From JAXJQF01 sp036311285 (GTDB lineage Bacteria > Pseudomonadota > Gammaproteobacteria > Enterobacterales > Succinivibrionaceae): a stretch of DNA of 37,155 nucleotides. Positions 15,467-24,274 of the stretch are shown piece by piece; the stretch's first letter is position 1, and every line of letters begins with the position of its first letter. A program made the translations under genes and the position numbers. The notes under the pieces are model-generated. The model ran no database searches. It was not told where the DNA came from and was given only the letters and a program-made list of their open reading frames with translations. The DNA is taken from contig JAXJQF010000153.1 of assembly GCA_036311285.1 (NCBI GenBank), forward strand, positions 1 to 37,155, read 5' to 3'.

Positions 15467-15739
15467 CTACTTGCCTGCTTTATCAGCAGCATGACCGCGG
15501 AAAGTACGTGTTGGAGCGAATTCGCCCAACTTGTGTCCAACCATTTCGTCAGATACGAATACTGGAACGTGCTGACGACCATTATGAACTGCGATAGTTA
15601 TTCCTATCATTGAAGGAATGATTATTGAACGACGAGACCATGTCTTAATTGGTTTCTTATCGTTTGTTTCTACCGCTTTTTCTACCTTCTGCAGCAAGTG
15701 TTGGTCAATAAAAGGACCTTTCTTGAGAGAACGTGGCAT
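15467..15739 (-). CDS. rpsS: 30S ribosomal protein S19
   Basis: Head protein that contacts A-site tRNA and S13. The 90 aa begin MPRSLKKGPFIDQHLLQKV and contain TWSRRSIIIPSMIG and VGHKLGEFAPTRTFRGH, all diagnostic. It lies 22 nt after rplB. Confidence 0.98.
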   Translation of the reverse strand: MPRSLKKGPFIDQHLLQKVEKAVETNDKKPIKTWSRRSIIIPSMIGITIAVHNGRQHVPVFVSDEMVGHKLGEFAPTRTFRGHAADKAGK

Positions 15740-15761
15740 GGTATATACCTCTTACTTAAAA

Positions 15762-16583
15762 TTACTTATCACGACGACGTACGATATACTTATCAGTACG
15801 CTTATTCTTACGAGTCTTGTAACCCTTACATGGAGTACCCCAAGGAGATCTTGGTTGAATACCCTTGTTACGACCTTCACCACCACCATGTGGGTGATCA
15901 ATAGGGTTCATTGACATACCTCTAACTGTTGGTCTAACACCTAACCAACGCTTAGCACCTGCCTTACCTAATTGACGTAACATATGTTCAGAATTACCAA
16001 CTTCACCGATTGTAGCTCTGCCATCAGCTAAAACGCGACGCATTTCACCTGAACGCATACGTAAAGTAACATAGTCACCTTCTCTTGCTAAAATTTGGCA
16101 GAATGAACCAGCTGAACGTGCAAATTGAGCACCCTTACCTGGATGTAATTCAATTGCGTGTACGTTTGTACCAACTGGAATATTGCGTAATGGTAAAGTG
16201 TTACCTACTTTGATAGATGCATGAATACCTGATTCAACAACATCACCAGCAACTAAACCCTTAGGAGCTAAAATATAGCTACGTACACCATCAGCATAAC
16301 AAATTAATGCGATGTGTGAACTACGATTTGGATCGTATTCAATACGTTCAACTTTAGCTGGGATACCATCTTTTACACGCTTAAAATCGATGATACGATA
16401 GTTTTGCTTATGACCACCACCGATATGTCTAGTAGTAATACGACCGTAGTTGTTACGACCACCAGACTTTTTCTTTGCTTCAACTAATGGAGCATATGGT
16501 GAACCCTTATATAGGTCTGGAGTAACGATTTTTACTACGTGACGACGACCTGCAGATGTTGGTTTACACTTAACGATTGCCAT
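15762..16583 (-). CDS. rplB: 50S ribosomal protein L2
   Basis: Required for subunit joining and peptidyl transferase activity. The 273-aa length equals that of E. coli. Key parts are KSGGRNNYGRITTRHIGGG (about 38-56) and the C-terminal MNPIDHPHGGGEGR, whose histidine lies close to the catalytic centre. Ends in YIVRRRDK. Confidence 0.99.
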   Translation of the reverse strand: MAIVKCKPTSAGRRHVVKIVTPDLYKGSPYAPLVEAKKKSGGRNNYGRITTRHIGGGHKQNYRIIDFKRVKDGIPAKVERIEYDPNRSSHIALICYADGVRSYILAPKGLVAGDVVESGIHASIKVGNTLPLRNIPVGTNVHAIELHPGKGAQFARSAGSFCQILAREGDYVTLRMRSGEMRRVLADGRATIGEVGNSEHMLRQLGKAGAKRWLGVRPTVRGMSMNPIDHPHGGGEGRNKGIQPRSPWGTPCKGYKTRKNKRTDKYIVRRRDK

Positions 16584-16594
16584 CTTCCTTACTC

Positions 16595-16894
16595 CTATTC
16601 AGCATTACCTTCACCAAATGAAATAGCTTCACCTGGTTGTAAAGTAATATATGCCTTTTTCCAATCTTGACGACGACCAATACGCTGACCAGTACGCTTT
16701 ACTTTGCCTTGCATATTCAAAGTATTTACAGATTTAACTTTAACGTTAAATGCTTCTTCTACTGCAGCCTTGATTTCTAACTTATTAGCGTCACGAACAA
16801 CTGAGAAAGTATAAGTATTTGTTTCAGCTAAAACATTGTTAGACTTTTCAGTAACAATCGGACTCTTAATAATACTATATAGACGTGATTTCAT
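16595..16894 (-). CDS. rplW: 50S ribosomal protein L23
   Basis: Exit-tunnel protein and docking site for trigger factor and SRP. The 99 aa contain SPIVTEKSNNVLAETNTYTF and NTLNMQGKVKRTGQRIGRR. The ATG overlaps the rplD stop by one base, indicating coupling. Confidence 0.98.
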   Translation of the reverse strand: MKSRLYSIIKSPIVTEKSNNVLAETNTYTFSVVRDANKLEIKAAVEEAFNVKVKSVNTLNMQGKVKRTGQRIGRRQDWKKAYITLQPGEAISFGEGNAE

Positions 16895-17502
16895 TATGCT
16901 AATAACTCCTCAATCTTCTTAACAGCAGCTGAGGTTACAAGCACCTTATCGTGAGCAATTAAGTTAACTGGGTTGAAACCAGAACTTCTTACGTCACATA
17001 CATCTACCTTGTATAAGTTTCTTGCAGAAAGACTTAATTTTTCTTCGTAATCCGGAGTAACAATTAAAACGTCTTTTAACTGCATTTCAGCTAACTTGTT
17101 AGCTAATGCTTTAGTCTTGATTTCTTCAACAGAGAAGTTTTCAACCACAACTAAACGATCTTGACGAACTAATTCACTTAAGATGCTACGTAAAGCTGCA
17201 CGATACATCTTACGATTTACTTTTTGAGTCCAATCTTGAGGCTTAGCTGCAAATGTACAAGCACCGCCCTTCCATAATGGAGAACGAATTGAACCTGCAC
17301 GAGCACGACCTGTACCCTTTTGACGGAAAGGCTTCTTACCGCCACCAGAAACTTCAGAACGAGTCTTTTGAGCTTTTGAGCCTTGACGAGCTGCACTCAT
17401 ATAAGCCACAACAACCTGATGAACAAGCGCTTCGTTATATTCGCGACCGAAGGTTGTTTCAGAAACCTGAAGCTGGCTGTTATCTACCATCTTTAATTCC
17501 AT
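16894..17502 (-). CDS. rplD: 50S ribosomal protein L4, S10-operon autorepressor
   Basis: Tunnel protein, and in E. coli the repressor that attenuates transcription and blocks translation of the S10 operon. The 202 aa (201 in E. coli) start MELKMVDNSQLQVSETTFGR and contain the tunnel loop GGGKKPFRQKGTGRARAGS (about 62-80). The leader before rpsJ has an attenuator hairpin with a T-run, consistent with L4 control. Confidence 0.98.
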   Translation of the reverse strand: MELKMVDNSQLQVSETTFGREYNEALVHQVVVAYMSAARQGSKAQKTRSEVSGGGKKPFRQKGTGRARAGSIRSPLWKGGACTFAAKPQDWTQKVNRKMYRAALRSILSELVRQDRLVVVENFSVEEIKTKALANKLAEMQLKDVLIVTPDYEEKLSLSARNLYKVDVCDVRSSGFNPVNLIAHDKVLVTSAAVKKIEELLA

Positions 17503-17516
17503 TATTATTCCCTCGC

Positions 17517-18155
17517 TTACGCTTTAACACTTGGCTTAACAACTACATTACCGTTAACAGCACCTGGAACAGCACCCTTAACTAATAATACGTTGCGTTC
17601 AACATCAACACGAACAACGTCTAAGCATTGAACTGTAACTTTTACATTACCTAAGTGACCACACATGCGCTTACCCTTAAACACGCGACCTGGAGTTTGG
17701 TTTTGACCAGTAGAACCAGGAACACGGTGTGAACGAGAGTTACCGTGAGTCATATCTTGTGTACGGAAGTTCCAACGCTTAACAGTACCAGCAAAGCCTT
17801 TACCCTTTGATGTACCTGTTACGTCTACCTTTTGAATTTCGTTAAATAAGTCAACTTTAACTTCTGAACCAACTTGATAGTTAGCTAATTCAGCATCAGT
17901 TAAACGAAATTCCCATAAACCACGACCAGCTTCAACTTGTGCCTTAGCAAAGTGACCCTTTTCAGGCATTGTTAAACGACTAGCCTTCTTTGTGCCTGTT
18001 GTTACTTGAATAGCATTGTAGCCATCAGTTTCTACAGATTTAACCTGAGTAACACGATTAGCTTCAACTTCAATAACAGTCACAGGAATTGACTTACCAT
18101 CTTGTGTAAAGATGCGTGTCATTCCTAATTTGCGACCAATTACGCCAATTGACAT
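17517..18155 (-). CDS. rplC: 50S ribosomal protein L3
   Basis: Early assembly protein whose long loop reaches the peptidyl transferase centre. The 212 aa begin MSIGVIGRKLGMTRIF. GSTGQNQTPGRVFKGKRM holds the glutamine methylated by PrmB in E. coli. Standard S10 order, 14 nt after rpsJ. Confidence 0.98.
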   Translation of the reverse strand: MSIGVIGRKLGMTRIFTQDGKSIPVTVIEVEANRVTQVKSVETDGYNAIQVTTGTKKASRLTMPEKGHFAKAQVEAGRGLWEFRLTDAELANYQVGSEVKVDLFNEIQKVDVTGTSKGKGFAGTVKRWNFRTQDMTHGNSRSHRVPGSTGQNQTPGRVFKGKRMCGHLGNVKVTVQCLDVVRVDVERNVLLVKGAVPGAVNGNVVVKPSVKA

Positions 18156-18169
18156 TCTATTTTACCTCA

Positions 18170-18481
18170 TTAACCCAAGCTAATTTGAACTTCAACACCA
18201 GCAGCAAGATCTAGACATCTTAACGCGTCAACAGTCTTGTCTGTGTGTTCAACGATATCAATAAGACGCTTATGGGTACGGATTTCGTACTGATCACGTG
18301 CATCTTTATTAACGTGTGGAGAAATCAGTACGGTAAAGCGTTCTTTGCGAGTAGGAAGTGGAATTGGACCACGAACCTGTGCACCAGTACGCTTAGCAGT
18401 TTCTACAATTCCCGCAGTAGCTTGATCAATTAATCTATGATCGAAAGCCTTTAAACGGATACGAATTCTTTGGTTCTGCAT
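18170..18481 (-). CDS. rpsJ: 30S ribosomal protein S10 (NusE)
   Basis: Small-subunit head protein, also the antitermination factor NusE. The 103 aa begin MQNQRIRIRLKAFDHRLID and contain RGPIPLPTRKERFTVL (about 38-53), near the loop that reaches into 16S rRNA. Length equals E. coli. The ribosome binding site GGAG lies 12 nt upstream, a little far. First gene of the S10 operon. Confidence 0.98.
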   Translation of the reverse strand: MQNQRIRIRLKAFDHRLIDQATAGIVETAKRTGAQVRGPIPLPTRKERFTVLISPHVNKDARDQYEIRTHKRLIDIVEHTDKTVDALRCLDLAAGVEVQISLG

Positions 18482-18621
18482 TTGTCAGAGCTCCAAATAA
18501 GTAAAGAACAAAAAGATAACACCGCCACTCTGTACTATTACAGAAGGAGTATTATCCAAACAAATCCCTACATATCGCAGGGGGTTAACTGTATGTCTAC
18601 ACATACAGTACTCGTGAGAGT
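18482..18621 (-). promoter_or_regulatory. S10 operon leader with L4-type attenuator
   Basis: A 140-nt untranslated leader with three hairpins on the minus strand: a perfect 8-bp stem (18588-18595 with 18602-18609), a short CCCTGC/GTAGGG stem, and a long terminal hairpin whose 8-bp base (18515-18522 with 18549-18556) is followed by five T. The last is an intrinsic-terminator shape, as in the E. coli S10 leader where L4 and NusA stimulate termination. Seen: hairpins and T-run. Inferred: L4 control. Confidence 0.75.
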
Positions 18622-18627
18622 ATGTCT

Positions 18628-18655
18628 ATTATATATATTTTCTAGTAATTTGCAA
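18628..18655 (-). promoter_or_regulatory. S10 operon promoter
   Basis: On the minus strand, TTGCAA (18650-18655), a 16-bp spacer and a perfect TATAAT (18628-18633). It starts about 140 nt before rpsJ and about 35 nt after the argH stop. No terminator was found between argH and this promoter, so argH transcripts may run into the S10 operon. Confidence 0.8.
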
Positions 18656-18690
18656 TAAAAATTTTGAACTTTGTTGTATTTTTAATCAAA

Positions 18691-20070
18691 TTATCTTGAA
18701 GCTAAGTGATTTTCCATATATTTAACAGCTTCGTATATTCTGTCTAAAGAAACACCACCCTTTGCACATCTCTTTTCTAAAATTGATTTAATTTCTAGAA
18801 TCGGATATACATCATCAGAGATTCTGTCATTAAACTTTTTAAATTCTTCTACTGTTAATTCTTCTAACGCTTTCTTTTCTTTAATTGCATATACAACAGC
18901 TTCACCTACGATATGATGAGCATCTCTAAACGGAATTCCCTTTGATACTAAATAGTCAGCTAATTCTGTAGCATTCGCATAACCACCCTTAGCAGCTTTT
19001 AAAGTAACATCCTTTCTAACTTCAATTCCTTCAAGAACCAAAGACATCATATTCAAAGAATTTTCCCATGTATCCATTGCGTCAAACAAGCCTTCCTTAT
19101 CTTCTTGCATATCCTTATTGTACGCTAATGGTATTGCCTTTAAAGTTGTTAACATACCCATTAAATGACCGAATACACGACCTGACTTTCCTCTAATAAG
19201 TTCGCAAGCATCAGGATTTTTCTTTTGAGGCATCAAAGATGAACCTGAAGTTACTAGATCTGACATTTCAATAAAGCCAGATTCACCACTGTTATAAATA
19301 ATTAAATCTTCAGACATTCTTGATAAATGAACCATAGAAATAGAAGCGCAATTTAACATTTCTACGATATGATCCCTATCAGACACTGAATCTAAACTAT
19401 TTCTTGTTGCACACTTAAAACCTAAATCTCTTGCTAACTGTTCTCTATCAACAGGATATGCTGTACCAGCTAATGCTCCACTACCTAATGGAGATACATC
19501 CATTAAATTCTTAGCATTACTTAATCTAATATAATCTCTTTCAAACATTTCAAGGTACGCTAAAGCCCAATGACCAAAAGTTACAGGTTGAGCTCTTTGT
19601 AGATGAGTGTAACCAGGTATAACAGTTTCAACATGTTTTTTAGCTACTTCTAAAAGAGTTTTTTCTAAATTTGAAATAGCAGACATAATTAAATCACATT
19701 CTTTCTTGCACCATAATTTTATATCTGTTGCAACTTGGTCATTACGACTTCTTCCAGTATGTAATTTCTTACCTAAATCGCCTACCTTCTCAATTAATTG
19801 ACTTTCAATAAAAGAATGAATGTCTTCATGTGCGGTTAAAGCAATAGAGCTACAATCATCCTTGTAAGTTTCTAATAATTCGTTAAGTGCTTTTAATAAA
19901 GAATCTAGTTCTTCATTTGTAATAATACCAACACTATTTATCGCCTTTGCCCAACCGATCGACCCTTCAATATCTTCAATCACTAATCTATAGTCAAAAG
20001 GTAATGAATCATTAAATTTCTTAAATTTCTCATCAGCTTGTTGAGAAAATCTTCCGCCCCATAAAGCCAT
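18691..20070 (-). CDS. argH: Argininosuccinate lyase
   Basis: Last step of arginine synthesis: splits argininosuccinate into arginine and fumarate. The 459 aa (457 in E. coli) hold the family motifs: HTGRSRNDQVATD (104-116), GYTHLQRAQP with the catalytic-base region (153-162), and the mobile signature loop GSSLMPQKKNPD (276-287) with the catalytic serine. It is not fused to an ArgA domain, unlike in marine Vibrio. It is separated from argG by 103 nt including a strong terminator, so it relies on read-through or on a weak promoter; TTGTAC (20121-20126) and TATACA (20099-20104) are candidates. Confidence 0.98.
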   Translation of the reverse strand: MALWGGRFSQQADEKFKKFNDSLPFDYRLVIEDIEGSIGWAKAINSVGIITNEELDSLLKALNELLETYKDDCSSIALTAHEDIHSFIESQLIEKVGDLGKKLHTGRSRNDQVATDIKLWCKKECDLIMSAISNLEKTLLEVAKKHVETVIPGYTHLQRAQPVTFGHWALAYLEMFERDYIRLSNAKNLMDVSPLGSGALAGTAYPVDREQLARDLGFKCATRNSLDSVSDRDHIVEMLNCASISMVHLSRMSEDLIIYNSGESGFIEMSDLVTSGSSLMPQKKNPDACELIRGKSGRVFGHLMGMLTTLKAIPLAYNKDMQEDKEGLFDAMDTWENSLNMMSLVLEGIEVRKDVTLKAAKGGYANATELADYLVSKGIPFRDAHHIVGEAVVYAIKEKKALEELTVEEFKKFNDRISDDVYPILEIKSILEKRCAKGGVSLDRIYEAVKYMENHLASR

Positions 20071-20132
20071 ATCTTTTTCCTTTAAAAAAATAAAATCTTG
20101 TATATTTTAACAAAATTTAAGTACAAAAACAA

Positions 20133-20159
20133 AAAGAGCACCTATGTTAGGTGCTCTTT
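20133..20159 (-). terminator. Strong terminator between argG and argH
   Basis: A perfect 11-bp stem (20133-20143 with 20149-20159, 5-nt loop) is followed on the minus strand by TTTTTGTTTTTG. It lies 15 nt after argG and should end most of the argCBFG message before argH. Confidence 0.92.
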
Positions 20160-20173
20160 ATAATAAATTAAAA

Positions 20174-21388
20174 CTATTTGCTGTTATTTAATTTGTTAAT
20201 TGCTCTAATCTTTGCAGGTAAAGAGTATAACTTGATAAAGCCTTCAGCATCAGCTTGGTTATAAACTTCATCTTCACCAAATGTACAGAAATCAACATTA
20301 AATAAGCTATTTGGTGAACGCTTTTGAACCGCAGTTACGCTTCCCTTGTATAGCTTTAATACAACTTCACCGTTGATTGCTTCAGCGATGTTATTAGCAG
20401 AAGCTAAAATAGCGTCACATAATGGAGTAAACCAACGACCATCATATACTAAATGTGAAAACTCATTACCAAGTTTTTCTCTCCATTGACGTAATGACTT
20501 ATCTAAAACTAATTCTTCAATAGCACGAAGAGCTGCCATCATTACAGTACCACCAGGAGTTTCGTAACAACCTCTTGATTTCATGCCAACTAATCTGTTT
20601 TCTACAATATCAACGCGACCAACACCATGCTTAGCAGCGATTTCATTTAACGTAGCTAAACAGTTATATGGAGACATTTCCTTTCCATTAACAGATACAA
20701 TTTCACCGTTTTTAATTTCAACTGCAACTTCTTCTGCTTCATTAGGAGCATCTTCAGGCTTAGTAGTCCATGTCCAAACTGCATCAGTAGCCTTATTCCA
20801 TGTATCTTCTAATTCTCCACCTTCAGTAGAAATGTGCCATGCGTTAGCATCTCTACTATAAATCTTCTTTAAAGTAGCTTTACAAGGGATATTTCTATCA
20901 CTTAAGTACTTTAATAATTCTTCTCTAGAACGCATTGTCCAGATACGCCATGGAGCAATAATTTGTAATTGTGGAGCTAAAGCGAATACAGCACTTTCGA
21001 AACGAACTTGGTCATTTCCCTTTCCTGTACAACCATGACAAATAGCATCAGCACCTTCTGCTAAAGCACATTCAACAAGAGCCTTTGCAATAACAGGTCT
21101 TGCCATTGATGTACCTAATAAATATGTACCTTCATAGATAGCACCTGTCTTTAAAGTTGGATATACGTAATCTTTTACGAATTCTTCCTTTAAATCTTTA
21201 ACAATACACTTTGAAGCACCTGAAACCTTAGCCTTTTCTTCAACACCTTCTAAATCAGATGCTTCTTGACCTACGTCAGCAACGAAACATACTACTTCAC
21301 AATCGTTATAGTTTTCCTTTAACCAAGGCACAATCGCCGAAGTATCTAAGCCACCTGAATAAGCTAATACCACCTTTTTAATAGCCAT
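20174..21388 (-). CDS. argG: Argininosuccinate synthase
   Basis: Joins citrulline and aspartate using ATP to make argininosuccinate. The 404 aa begin MAIKKVVLAYSGGLDTS, with the ATP pyrophosphatase loop at 9-17, and contain HGCTGKGNDQVRFE, which binds substrate and nucleotide. This is the roughly 400-residue subfamily common in bacteria such as Vibrio and Pseudomonas, not the longer 447-aa type of E. coli K-12. It lies 4 nt after argF and is co-transcribed with argCBF. Confidence 0.98.
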   Translation of the reverse strand: MAIKKVVLAYSGGLDTSAIVPWLKENYNDCEVVCFVADVGQEASDLEGVEEKAKVSGASKCIVKDLKEEFVKDYVYPTLKTGAIYEGTYLLGTSMARPVIAKALVECALAEGADAICHGCTGKGNDQVRFESAVFALAPQLQIIAPWRIWTMRSREELLKYLSDRNIPCKATLKKIYSRDANAWHISTEGGELEDTWNKATDAVWTWTTKPEDAPNEAEEVAVEIKNGEIVSVNGKEMSPYNCLATLNEIAAKHGVGRVDIVENRLVGMKSRGCYETPGGTVMMAALRAIEELVLDKSLRQWREKLGNEFSHLVYDGRWFTPLCDAILASANNIAEAINGEVVLKLYKGSVTAVQKRSPNSLFNVDFCTFGEDEVYNQADAEGFIKLYSLPAKIRAINKLNNSK

Positions 21389-21392
21389 TTAA

Positions 21393-22307
21393 TTAAGCTC
21401 CTTGTTTTAATAATGTACTTAACACTGCCATTTGAGCATGCATTCTATTTTCAGCTTCATCATATACTAATGAACATGACCCGTCCATTACTTCTGATGT
21501 AATTTCATATTCTCTATGAGCTGGCTGACAATGAAGCACGTGCTTAATACCAGTATTGTTTAATAATTCTTGATTGATTTGATAAGGCATATATCTTGAC
21601 TTAACTTGATCAAGTGGAGTGTTGTCCCCCATAGACACCCATGTATCTGTGTAAGCAATATCAAACCCTTTAATAGCTTCAACATCATCTGTCACTAAAA
21701 GTTTAGAACCAGTCTTCTTTGCTATTTCTGAAGCTTGTTCAAATATTTGAACATCTGGACCATATCCCTTAGGACATACACATGTCATATCTGTACCCAT
21801 TTGTGCAGATAAAATTAATAAAGAATTGGTAACGTTATTACCATCTCCTAAATAAGCTAATTTAACTTTTGTTAAATCATCATAATTTTCTCTAATTGTT
21901 TGAAAATCAGCGAAAGCTTGACATGGATGGTATAAATCACATAGAGCATTAACAATTGGCACTGAAGAATATTGCGCAAATTCTTGTAATGTTTTATGAG
22001 AAAAAACTCTCGCAACAATCCCATTACACCATCTTGATAAATTTCTAGCATAATCTTTAATTGATTCTCTTGAACCAATAGCACCATTTTGTTGATCCAT
22101 GTAAACAGAATGACCACCTAAACGATACATACCCAATTCAAAAGTTACTCTTGTTCTTAAAGAAGGCTTTTCAAATAATGTAACAATTGACTTGCCTGCT
22201 AAATCATTAGAATATTTTGAAGGATTTTCCTTCATATCTTTTGCTAACTCTAAAATTCCCATTGCTTCATCAGATGAAAATTCTAGTGAAGTTAATAAAT
22301 TTCGCAT
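21393..22307 (-). CDS. argF: Ornithine carbamoyltransferase
   Basis: Makes citrulline from ornithine and carbamoyl phosphate. The 304 aa belong to the shorter form (Pseudomonas ArgF-like) rather than the 334-aa E. coli type. Visible motifs are SLRTR (49-53) and HPCQ (127-130) for carbamoyl phosphate, and DTWVSMG (221-227) for ornithine, which argues against an acetyl- or succinylornithine enzyme. The normally invariant HCLP motif reads HCQPAHR (259-265), a Leu to Gln change next to the active-site cysteine. The gene is 11 nt after argB and 4 nt before argG. Confidence 0.96.
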   Translation of the reverse strand: MRNLLTSLEFSSDEAMGILELAKDMKENPSKYSNDLAGKSIVTLFEKPSLRTRVTFELGMYRLGGHSVYMDQQNGAIGSRESIKDYARNLSRWCNGIVARVFSHKTLQEFAQYSSVPIVNALCDLYHPCQAFADFQTIRENYDDLTKVKLAYLGDGNNVTNSLLILSAQMGTDMTCVCPKGYGPDVQIFEQASEIAKKTGSKLLVTDDVEAIKGFDIAYTDTWVSMGDNTPLDQVKSRYMPYQINQELLNNTGIKHVLHCQPAHREYEITSEVMDGSCSLVYDEAENRMHAQMAVLSTLLKQGA

Positions 22308-22318
22308 TTTAATTCCTT

Positions 22319-23098
22319 TTATGGTAAAACTTTTGTACCTATAGCTTCGCCTTCAAGTAGTGATTTCAATTTATCAGGATACTTCCAGCTTGCTACACTT
22401 AAAGGTTTATTTAAAATCTTGGCAGCATTTAGAGCAGCTTTTACTTTAACAGTCATTCCACCAGATATTACTTCTTTTTCGATTAAAGAATTTGCTTCTT
22501 CCTCATTTATAGACGAAATTAACTTACCTTCTTTGTCTAAAATACCATCAACATCTGATAGTAACGCTAAATCTGCATTTAAGGAAATCGCCAATGCTAC
22601 CGCCGCTTGATCAGCGTTTACATTCATTAATCTACCTTCCTCGTCAATACCAATAGAACTTATTACAGGCATGTAACCATTTGATAATAATAAAGACAAT
22701 AATTCACTATCTCCAACAGTTACATCACCTACGGCTCCTAAATTCTCATCAAGCTGAGAAATTTTAGTCATATCACCGTCAGATAGACATAAACCAACAG
22801 TCTTCAAACCAAAAGTCTTAGCTTTCGCCAACATTAACTTATTAGCTGTGCCTGCTAAAGCTCCTGTGATATAAGGAATTTGGTCAAAAGGAGTAATTCT
22901 TAAACCATTTAATTTTTCAGACTTTAAGCCTAAACCTTTTAATAAATCATCAACTAAACAACCACCACCGTGTACTAATACAATAGGTCTTTTGTTGTCA
23001 GATAAGTAATCTGTCAAACCTTTATACAGAGCAGTTAAAGCTTCATCATTTTCAATTAATGCACCACCCAGTTTAATGATTAAAATATTATCTTGCAT
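22319..23098 (-). CDS. argB: Acetylglutamate kinase
   Basis: Phosphorylates N-acetylglutamate, the second step of arginine synthesis. The 259 aa (258 in E. coli) open with IIKLGGALIEND, followed by the nucleotide-binding LVHGGGCLVDDLL. Then come the substrate part VNADQAAVALA and the SGGMTVKVKAAL motif with its ATP-contacting lysine. There is no N-terminal extension of the sort seen in arginine-inhibited hexameric enzymes, so it is probably not feedback inhibited. Second gene of argCBFG. Confidence 0.97.
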   Translation of the reverse strand: MQDNILIIKLGGALIENDEALTALYKGLTDYLSDNKRPIVLVHGGGCLVDDLLKGLGLKSEKLNGLRITPFDQIPYITGALAGTANKLMLAKAKTFGLKTVGLCLSDGDMTKISQLDENLGAVGDVTVGDSELLSLLLSNGYMPVISSIGIDEEGRLMNVNADQAAVALAISLNADLALLSDVDGILDKEGKLISSINEEEANSLIEKEVISGGMTVKVKAALNAAKILNKPLSVASWKYPDKLKSLLEGEAIGTKVLP

Positions 23099-23111
23099 AT
23101 AGAACCTATGA

Positions 23112-24116
23112 TTATAGTAAAGAAGTTGTTACATCGAAACCGAATCTAATATTGATACATTGCATTGCGTGAGCAGCTGCTCCTTTTTGCAAATTATCAA
23201 TTGCAGAACAAATTACTAACATATTGCCTTCTCTTTGATAATGAATATCACAGAAAGGAGTAAATTCTACATCTTTGATTGACGGCCATTTGTTCACTAA
23301 GCGAACAATTTTAACGTTATCATAACTGTTATGATATGTTTCGTCAATCATTTCATCTGTTACGCCATCTTCTAATTCAACATAAATTGTTGCTAAAATT
23401 CCACGCTTAAAATTACCTAAGTGAGGTTGGAATAACACCGGTACACCTAAATGATGACTAATTTCTGGACGATGTCTGTGTGTAAATACTCCATAAGCAT
23501 TTAAGCTTACTTCACAAAAGCTATTTGTTAAACTTGCTTTTCTGCCTGCACCAGTTACACCTGACACTGCATTGATAATAGGCATTGTACCTTTCTTTAT
23601 ATAATTCTTAATAGCTAATGGCTTTAATGCTGATAAAGACGCAGTTGGATAACAACCCGCAACAGCAATTAAATTTGTCTTCTTAATTTCTTCATAATTC
23701 CATTCTGCTAAACCATATACTGCTTGCTCTAAGTATTTTAAGTTTTCGTGTTCGAAGTCATAGAACTTAGGATAGAAATCAGCATCGTTTACACGGTAAG
23801 CTCCTGACAAATCAAATACAACACAACCAGCATCTACCAATTTTGGAGCTAAACGCATACTAACCACATGAGCAGTAGCCAAGCACACTATATCATTTTT
23901 CTTAACATCTTCTAATGCAGCATCTGTTAAAGGTAAAATCTCTTGGTCTACGTATCCTCTTAATCTTGGATATAAATCACTTTGCTTCTTATTTGCGTCT
24001 GCACTATTTTCAGATACATATAGACCATTTAAATTCAAATTAGGATGCTTAGCTACAAATAAAGACAAGTCTGCCCCTGCGTAACCACTTGCACCTATAA
24101 TTGCCACATTTAACAT
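23112..24116 (-). CDS. argC: N-acetyl-gamma-glutamyl-phosphate reductase
   Basis: NADPH-dependent reduction of acetylglutamyl phosphate, third step of arginine synthesis. Length 334 aa, as in E. coli. The dinucleotide-binding loop GASGYAG is at 8-14, the active-site cysteine is Cys155 in AVAGCYPTAS, and GVTGAGRKAS follows. The ATG has a GAGAG ribosome binding site. First gene of the operon, transcribed from a promoter whose -35 overlaps an ARG box. Confidence 0.98.
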   Translation of the reverse strand: MLNVAIIGASGYAGADLSLFVAKHPNLNLNGLYVSENSADANKKQSDLYPRLRGYVDQEILPLTDAALEDVKKNDIVCLATAHVVSMRLAPKLVDAGCVVFDLSGAYRVNDADFYPKFYDFEHENLKYLEQAVYGLAEWNYEEIKKTNLIAVAGCYPTASLSALKPLAIKNYIKKGTMPIINAVSGVTGAGRKASLTNSFCEVSLNAYGVFTHRHRPEISHHLGVPVLFQPHLGNFKRGILATIYVELEDGVTDEMIDETYHNSYDNVKIVRLVNKWPSIKDVEFTPFCDIHYQREGNMLVICSAIDNLQKGAAAHAMQCINIRFGFDVTTSLL

Positions 24117-24158
24117 ACAATTAACTCTCTATAATCCAAAATAAAATACCATTCTCAT

Positions 24159-24187
24159 ATTATACATATCTTTTTAGAAAAAATGAA
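24159..24187 (-). promoter_or_regulatory. Predicted argC promoter
   Basis: On the minus strand, TTCATT (24182-24187), a 17-bp spacer and a perfect TATAAT (24159-24164). The -35 falls inside the left ARG box, so ArgR binding would block polymerase. Confidence 0.65.
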
Positions 24188-24220
24188 TAAATATTTATTA
24201 TTTATGAATTTTTATTCAAA
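24182..24220. promoter_or_regulatory. ArgR operator: two ARG boxes
   Basis: Two 18-bp boxes separated by exactly 3 bp. The right box (24203-24220) has TGAAT, four T and ATTCA, a perfect match to the E. coli consensus. The left box (24182-24199) has TGAATAAATATTTA, one mismatch. The pair, its spacing and its place between two divergent promoters are those of the E. coli argECBH control region. An argR gene is not in the window. Confidence 0.92.
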
Positions 24221-24242
24221 CTGTTTATATTTTCACTATAAT
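24215..24242 (+). promoter_or_regulatory. Predicted argE promoter
   Basis: TTCAAA (24215-24220), a 16-bp spacer and TATAAT (24237-24242). The -35 overlaps the end of the right ARG box. A second TATAAT at 24246-24251 is possible but lacks a good -35. Confidence 0.6.
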
Positions 24243-24274
24243 GTGTATAATCAAATAAAAAAGTGGAGATTGGT

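Noticed and set aside
15618..15914. Long plus-strand open frames opposite rpsS and rplB
   Set aside because: Mirror frames of highly conserved ribosomal genes, caused by their codon use.
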